Shown: piece by piece, positions 59,561 to 64,000 of the stretch
Numbering within the stretch: the stretch's first letter is position 1
Layout of the letters: each line of letters starts with the position of its first letter
Assembly (NCBI GenBank): GCA_963680875.1
Contig: OY804590.1
Location: forward strand, 25,172,640 to 25,236,639
DNA from: Bathymodiolus brooksi
Taxonomy: Eukaryota > Mollusca > Bivalvia > Mytilida > Modiolidae
Length of the DNA stretch: 64,000 bases
Direction: 5' to 3'
Notes under the pieces: generated by a model
What the model saw: the letters and a program-made list of their open reading frames with translations, nothing else
Told to the model about the DNA's origin: nothing
The model's database searches: none
Program-made: the position numbers and the translations under genes

Positions 59561-59711
59561 CTATAAAGCCTAGTCCTAAGCCGCCATCACCACCACCACC
59601 AATTCCTCCAGCGTCAACTAGCCTGGCATTGAAGGCTCCATCTGTGTCAGGTGTTATGGCTGCAGTTGGTGACACGACAACAAGAAGCAGAAATACCACA
59701 GGAATGACCAT
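59561..59711 (-). CDS. Exon 1 of secreted C-type-lectin-like gene: start codon and signal peptide
   Basis: The ATG at 59711 opens a clean signal peptide (MVIPVVFLLLVVVSPTAA) with likely cleavage after TAA or nearby. An acidic stretch and a Gly-rich segment (GGIGGGGDGGLGLGF) follow to residue 50. The donor is GTGAGT (59560-59555), leaving one base that pairs with exon 2 to make Ala 51. An acceptor (TTTATGTCAG) five bases upstream of the ATG suggests a separate 5' non-coding exon. Together the six exons give 250 codons: secreted, Gly/Ala/Pro/Ile/Val-rich, with a C-type-lectin-like domain at about residues 112-246 containing the six expected cysteines (112, 133, 152, 222, 237, 246) and no tryptophan. 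The product is probably an extracellular (matrix, mucus or defence) protein; that role is inference. Confidence 0.85.
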
Positions 59712-59756
59712 TTTCCTGACATAAAGAGAAGTGAATTATTACTATTTGTCAAAGAC

Positions 59757-60060
59757 AAATCATGTGAATAAACGTTAGAGAATACCGAAGGGACAAGCAA
59801 AATGGACAATCCAGAGAAACTGGCAACATAGGGTACACAAGACGAAGACAAACAAACCAAAAACACAACGCAATATGTGTTGAATACCACTATTCGCAAG
59901 CAAACACAAATAACGTAAATAAGACATAGGCCATCATACAAACAACTGGAGGTAAACACGAAACTAGCATAGTTTTCATGCGGAAATCGTAACAGACATC
60001 ACAGCACGGAACTCAGAACGTAAAGACACATAATATGACACAAAAATATAAAACGATGTT
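59757..60060 (-). repeat. Dispersed Penelope-tail-like repeat, minus
   Basis: Inverse of the 27645-28085 family (AACGTTAGAGAATACCGAAG, AATGGACAATCCAGAGAAAC). It lies just upstream of exon 1 and faces the plus-oriented copy at 60190-60460. Confidence 0.65.
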
Positions 60061-60189
60061 CAAAGGCTTAGATCGGTTATAATACAAACCATCGAAACCA
60101 TTGGCAAGAGCTTGCAGTGTAAAACATATCCTTCAACTGAGATTTCAGAAGAAAAAAACTACAATGACGTCACAGATTGAGACATGACA

Positions 60190-60460
60190 GAACAATAGAC
60201 ATTATCTGTCCTCTTATCACAGACAAGACTTTTACCGGACTTGACTATGAGGAAAGCGGCCGTTGTATGATAAGAAGAATAAACTACTTACCCTTCGAAA
60301 GCACCGGTTTTTTGGTAGACCTAGTGTTGCTCATTCGTTTTAGTTGTGTTGTGTTATTTTGTTTTATTTGTCTTCGATCTGCGTCCTGTGCCCAATGTTA
60401 CCGGTGCCTCTGGATTATCAATTCTTGCTGGCTCCTTCGGTGTTCTAATTTTTATGGAAA
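60190..60460 (+). repeat. Dispersed Penelope-tail-like repeat, plus
   Basis: GACTTTTACCGGACTTGACT, AAACTACTTACCCTTCG and GTGTTGCTCATTCG match the 27645 copy. The 102-codon frame across it is not a gene. Confidence 0.65.
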
Positions 60461-61252
60461 TTTTAAATCCGGTAAATACGGATAAACTTTCTCATTAATA
60501 GGGTTATTGTTTCCATAAACCCTTCTGACGATCGTACTCAAGCGTAATTTTTTAAAAAGACACATTTATGACTGTTGCTTCTACATGTGTGTTGTTTCAA
60601 AAGCGCATACTATAAAAGTAACATTGTTCATTGGTTATTGTTTTTAGCGTTTTTTATTATGCAATAAAAATCGGTTTTGTACTGACACATGTTGACATGT
60701 TACATCATATTCACAAACGATGTCGACATGTAATACGTCAATTCTCTCCGGTACGTAGCTATGGAAGCATATCTCTCATGCATTTACCTTTAGGTTTTTA
60801 TGGTCACCAACAAAAAAATGTAAAAGACCTGTGGTGCCGCAGCTAAAACACTCGTTGCTACAATTAAAGATACTTCGATTGCTGAACTAAAAAAATAAAT
60901 AAAAATGGAATACTTTTTTGATTAGAATAACGAAAAATCCAAATATCTTTTAAACTATAGATTTTTGAACAGCAAATTAAACGAGAGTTTTATTTAGAGT
61001 TAGGAGTGCTAACTAAACATGTCACAGTAATGCTTCTTATTGTTTTGGCTGAGGCTGCACTCAGATGAAATTTTGTATTTTTATCCAATTGTTTTGTCAT
61101 TTTTCGGGTGGGAGTAGATGTACTTTATAGAAGAGCCATCCGTACGTCAGGTATCTTACCTGTAAAATCTTTCTCTCAGCCACGTGTACTTTAGACGAAT
61201 CTGACAAGCATTTCTCTCATAAATTATTGTTACATTTTGCATTTTATGTAAA
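60461..61252. other. Upstream region of the lectin-like gene, no certain feature
   Basis: A possible donor for a 5' non-coding exon is present on the minus strand near 61158 (TTTTACAG|GTAAGAT), but no promoter element could be fixed. Nothing else is supported. Confidence 0.3.
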
Positions 61253-61506
61253 ATGGGTAAAAAGTCGGACTTATCTCCGGAATGCCAAAAGTGTGTAAAA
61301 AGTTGTCTGCCTTTCTTAGTAAGGAAAAGGCAACGAAGAAGCCACTTGTCTCATTTCATAGGGTATATCAAAAGACATCTAAAGCTTTGGGTGTGTCTTA
61401 CACTTCAGTGCACCGTATTATGAATGGTAAGAGGCCTTGCAAGTCAAATAGACCCAAAGAAAGAGCTAACATTTTGGACGACTTTGATATTTGTGTTATT
61501 AATTAA
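61253..61506 (+). pseudogene. Degenerate helix-turn-helix (transposase-like) N-terminal fragment
   Basis: An ATG at 61253 opens MGKKSDLSPEC, which loses the frame. The frame from 61282 carries VYQKTSKALGVSYTSVHRIMNGK, a helix-turn-helix (A-x2-L-G-V-S-x2-S-V-x-R-I), followed by a basic stretch and LDDFDICVIN. HTH followed by LDDFD resembles the start of DDE-type transposase-related proteins seen in molluscs (family resemblance recalled, not searched). It stops at 61506, and no DDE domain follows because the retroelement begins. Confidence 0.45.
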
Positions 61507-61521
61507 GTTTATCATTAAAGG

Positions 61522-63003
61522 ATGAACGAATTTAATAAAAGTGAACTTAGTCTTAACTTAAGTTTTAGAATTTTGGAAATCCGAAAACCGGATTGTCCCC
61601 GGATCGCGAACGTCATTTATACAATTTGCGACGTCACACATTCCCAGCATCCAATTTTCGACAACAGGCATATTGTCAACAAAAACTTTTACAAAACAAA
61701 TTTAAATCGATTTGAATCCACCACCATCAACGAAATGAAACCTCCTAAAAGGCAGAGGAAACAATCTGCAAAATCACAGATGACACAAGGAACGGGACCA
61801 AAACGACAAAAAACTTCAAACAGACAGCAGAGACAAGAAACAGATAGCTACAACGTGCCTCCAGAACTTTTACCGACATACAAACACACAATGATGGTAA
61901 CAATCGTCAGAATGACACGAGCATGAACGCACCGACACCGTCTACATCAGGATGGCCCGGAAGAAACCCTTCACACACTCAGACCATGCATGATGCATGG
62001 ACATATGGCCACATCAATGCGGAAAGCTTAAGCGAAACCCTTCGCCACACACAAGTTAGTGGCACCGAGACTCGTCCAGTGACCCCAGCACAAAATACAG
62101 ACCATGAATTGATTTTCCAAAGGGCAGCCGTTTCACAACCGAGCATGCAAAATGATGTCTCCATGGCGCCTATCAGTACCAAAGCACAGTATACTGCAGA
62201 TCCACGCAGCCAGTCCAATGGTACGTTACAACAAGGTACAAATTTAGAGTTTTCTCGGGATTCTCGGGGTTTGATGGGAATGGGTGTTGTACATGAGAGC
62301 CAAATGCCAACATTTACACCTAGTTTCACTGACCCGATTAGCGCTCACATTCCATTAAAAAATAAGGAAACAATTTGGGCAGGGGAATATATTGATTTGT
62401 ATGTCCTCCTAAAGTCTGTCCGAGAGCTCGCAACTAACTCTCAACTTAGCGGCGACCTTTCCATAAAGGGTGGTCAGTTTATTGACAGTCACACAGCCAA
62501 AAATCGCAGCAATTTCCAACATACATGTATGGACATCGGCCTTTATGATATTCATGGGTGTTATGCTCGAAAAATGGCCTAACAAAGGCCAGGAATATCT
62601 AAAATACATGTTTAATGTACGCCTTGCGGCCTCACGGGGATCAGGTACGGGTTGGGCCGCATATGACGAACAATATCGTCTTCGCAAAGCCAGATATCCT
62701 CACACTCCATGGGGTGACATCGATATGGAGCTATGGCCTTTACAAGTCTCCACCCCTGCTAAATACGCACACTTTGACAATACAAATGTGAGCCAGAAGT
62801 TAGAGAGCAAACTCGAGCCCTCTTCTTGCAGACTTCAAAAGGGGGAAACCCCTCAAAGCCAAAAAGGCAACACCCAGCGTGGATTTCGATCTTGCTGGAA
62901 CTTCATCAAAGGTAAATGTTCATACGGACAAAAGTGTAGATATGCACACAAATGTTCAAATTGCGCAGGGGACCATCCCTTCAAGTTCTGTAATAACAAA
63001 TAA
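61522..63003 (+). pseudogene. DIRS/Ngaro-like retroelement gag, frameshifted
   Basis: Three successive frames cover one gag-like protein: a basic N-terminus (PPKRQRKQSAKS; 61522 to about 61890), a Thr/Gln-rich middle (about 61890-62470, including INAESLSETL and IWAGEYIDLYVLL) and a C-terminus (62470-63003) with VWTSAFMIFMGV, LEKWPNKGQEYLKYM and WAAYDEQYRLRKA. The end has a CCCH finger, CWNFIKGKCSYGQKCRYAH, then KCSNCAGDHPFKFC. This combination is typical of gag from tyrosine-recombinase (DIRS/Ngaro) retroelements. Gag coats the RNA and drives particle assembly. Two shifts, near 61888 and near 62470, break it. The pol frame overlaps the gag end by about 125 bp. Confidence 0.65.
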
Positions 63004-64000
63004 CTCGTACCTTTATTTACTTGGCAGCTCCCCTATTTGTGTGCACGAGGTTGAGAAATCTTTGTCTTTTTACCCGTTCGGGAATGTAAAAACAGAATTA
63101 ATTCAGGGGCTAAAACATGGATTTAAATTACAATACAATGGACCTAGGTTACCAGTTCAGTCAAAAAATTCGAGAAGTGTTTCAGAAAACCCAGATTTAG
63201 TACGGGAAAAGATATTTAAAGAAATTGATCTTGGCAGAGTGGCTGGCCCATTCGATTACCCTCCGATGCCTACCTTTAGGGTATCTCCAATTTTTCTCGT
63301 AAGAAAGAAGAACGGCGATTTTCGACTGATCCATGATCTTTCATACCCAACCCAGTATTCGGTCAATGATTTCATTGATCCAGAGTTTTGCACCGTAAGA
63401 TATTCAGGCATTGACGATGCCATAGACATGATCAACAGAATAGGTAAAGGGGGAAGTTGGCAAAAACTGACATTAAGAGTGCATTTCGATTACTCAGAGT
63501 CTCCCCATCTGACTTCGACCAACTAGGTTTTTCTTTCGATAACAAATTCTACTTTGATAAATGCCTCCCATTTGGTGCTTCGATAAGTTGCTCACTCTTT
63601 GAAAAATGTTCAACAGCATTACACTGGTTTACGGAGGAAAAGACTGGTAATAAAGATATTTTGCACTATTTGGATGATTTTCTCTTTGGCGCAGAAGCTG
63701 ATAGCCCGAAATGTCAATTCACATTACAAACTTTTCGGGATATATGTAAATTATGGGGGGTTCCTGTAGCCGAAGATAAAACTGTAGAGCCGACAGAAAT
63801 CTTAGCATTCCTAGGCATTGAGTTCGACACGTTAGCGATGGAACTGCGGCTGCCAAACGAAAAACTTGTTGAATTGAAGCATACTCTCGAATTATTCGTC
63901 CAGTCTAAAAAGGTCACATTACGACAATTACAATCCTTAATAGGGTTACTTAATTTCGCGTGTCAAGTCGTGTCACCGGGTATGGCGTTTTGCAGGAGGC
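62879..64000 (+). pseudogene. DIRS/Ngaro-like reverse transcriptase, frameshifted, runs off window
   Basis: From about 63000 the pol frame reads FRVSPIFLVRKKNGDFRLIHDLSYP and SVNDFIDPEF, the opening RT block typical of DIRS/Ngaro elements. A frameshift between about 63470 and 63530 moves it to a frame with CLPFGASISCSLFEKCS, the catalytic HYLDDFLFG, FLGIEFDT and RQLQSLIGLLNFAC-VVSPG. That last stretch is the RT/RNase H connection well known from these elements. RNase H and the tyrosine recombinase would lie beyond 64000, so the assignment to DIRS rather than Ty3-type rests on RT and gag similarity. Confidence 0.75.

Noticed and set aside
60781..60876. Possible minus-strand exon (polypyrimidine and AG near 60877, then a hydrophobic SAIEVSLIVATSVLAAA-like peptide)
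   Set aside because: The downstream donor (GTCTTT) is poor, the phase does not fit exon 1 or 2 of the lectin-like gene, and no partner exon was found.

Overview
The window reads as nuclear DNA of an invertebrate animal, most likely a marine bivalve, perhaps a mussel. The base composition is AT-rich. Open frames are short, broken or split by GT-AG introns. There are no bacterial-type operons. The transposon families are those expected in molluscs: Penelope-like elements, tRNA-derived SINEs ending in a TCACTCACTCAC-type tail, a CR1-like LINE, and a DIRS/Ngaro-like element. The genus is inferred from recalled repeat families, not from a search.

Layout. 1-8.3 kb: three minus-strand copies of one Penelope-like element of the permuted (N-terminal GIY-YIG, Naiad-like) type; two of them form the tandem arrangement typical of the class. 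10.3-13.0 kb: a 2.71-kb DNA transposon with 37-bp terminal inverted repeats, an 8-bp target duplication, subterminal tandem arrays and one orphan terminal exon. 15.3-16.6 kb: a SINE split by a tandem repeat. 18.0 kb: a MITE. 18.5-24.0 kb: a decayed CR1-like LINE (PHD-finger ORF1, endonuclease-RT ORF2) with an SGNH-esterase reading frame and palindromic repeats just upstream. 24-32 kb: SINEs, MITEs and scattered Penelope-like tails, with no gene seen.

From 59.7 kb down to 32.9 kb a single host gene runs on the minus strand. Six exons with consensus splice sites join in phase to give exactly 250 codons: a signal peptide, a Gly/Ala-rich region and a C-type-lectin-like domain that keeps six cysteines but has no tryptophan anywhere. 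The terminal exon was not found. Four of its five introns carry their own minisatellite. One is a 14.9-kb array of 41-bp units with higher-order duplication. Another is made of about 27 copies of the exon 3/intron 3 splice junction itself. Intron 2 also holds a roughly 0.95-kb foldback element with a C2H2 zinc-finger frame.

The right end (61.5-64.0 kb) is the 5' half of a DIRS/Ngaro-type retroelement: gag with a CCCH finger, then an RT running off the window. It is preceded by a degenerate helix-turn-helix fragment. Apart from the secreted lectin-like gene, almost every coding stretch here belongs to a mobile element, and nearly all of those are disrupted.
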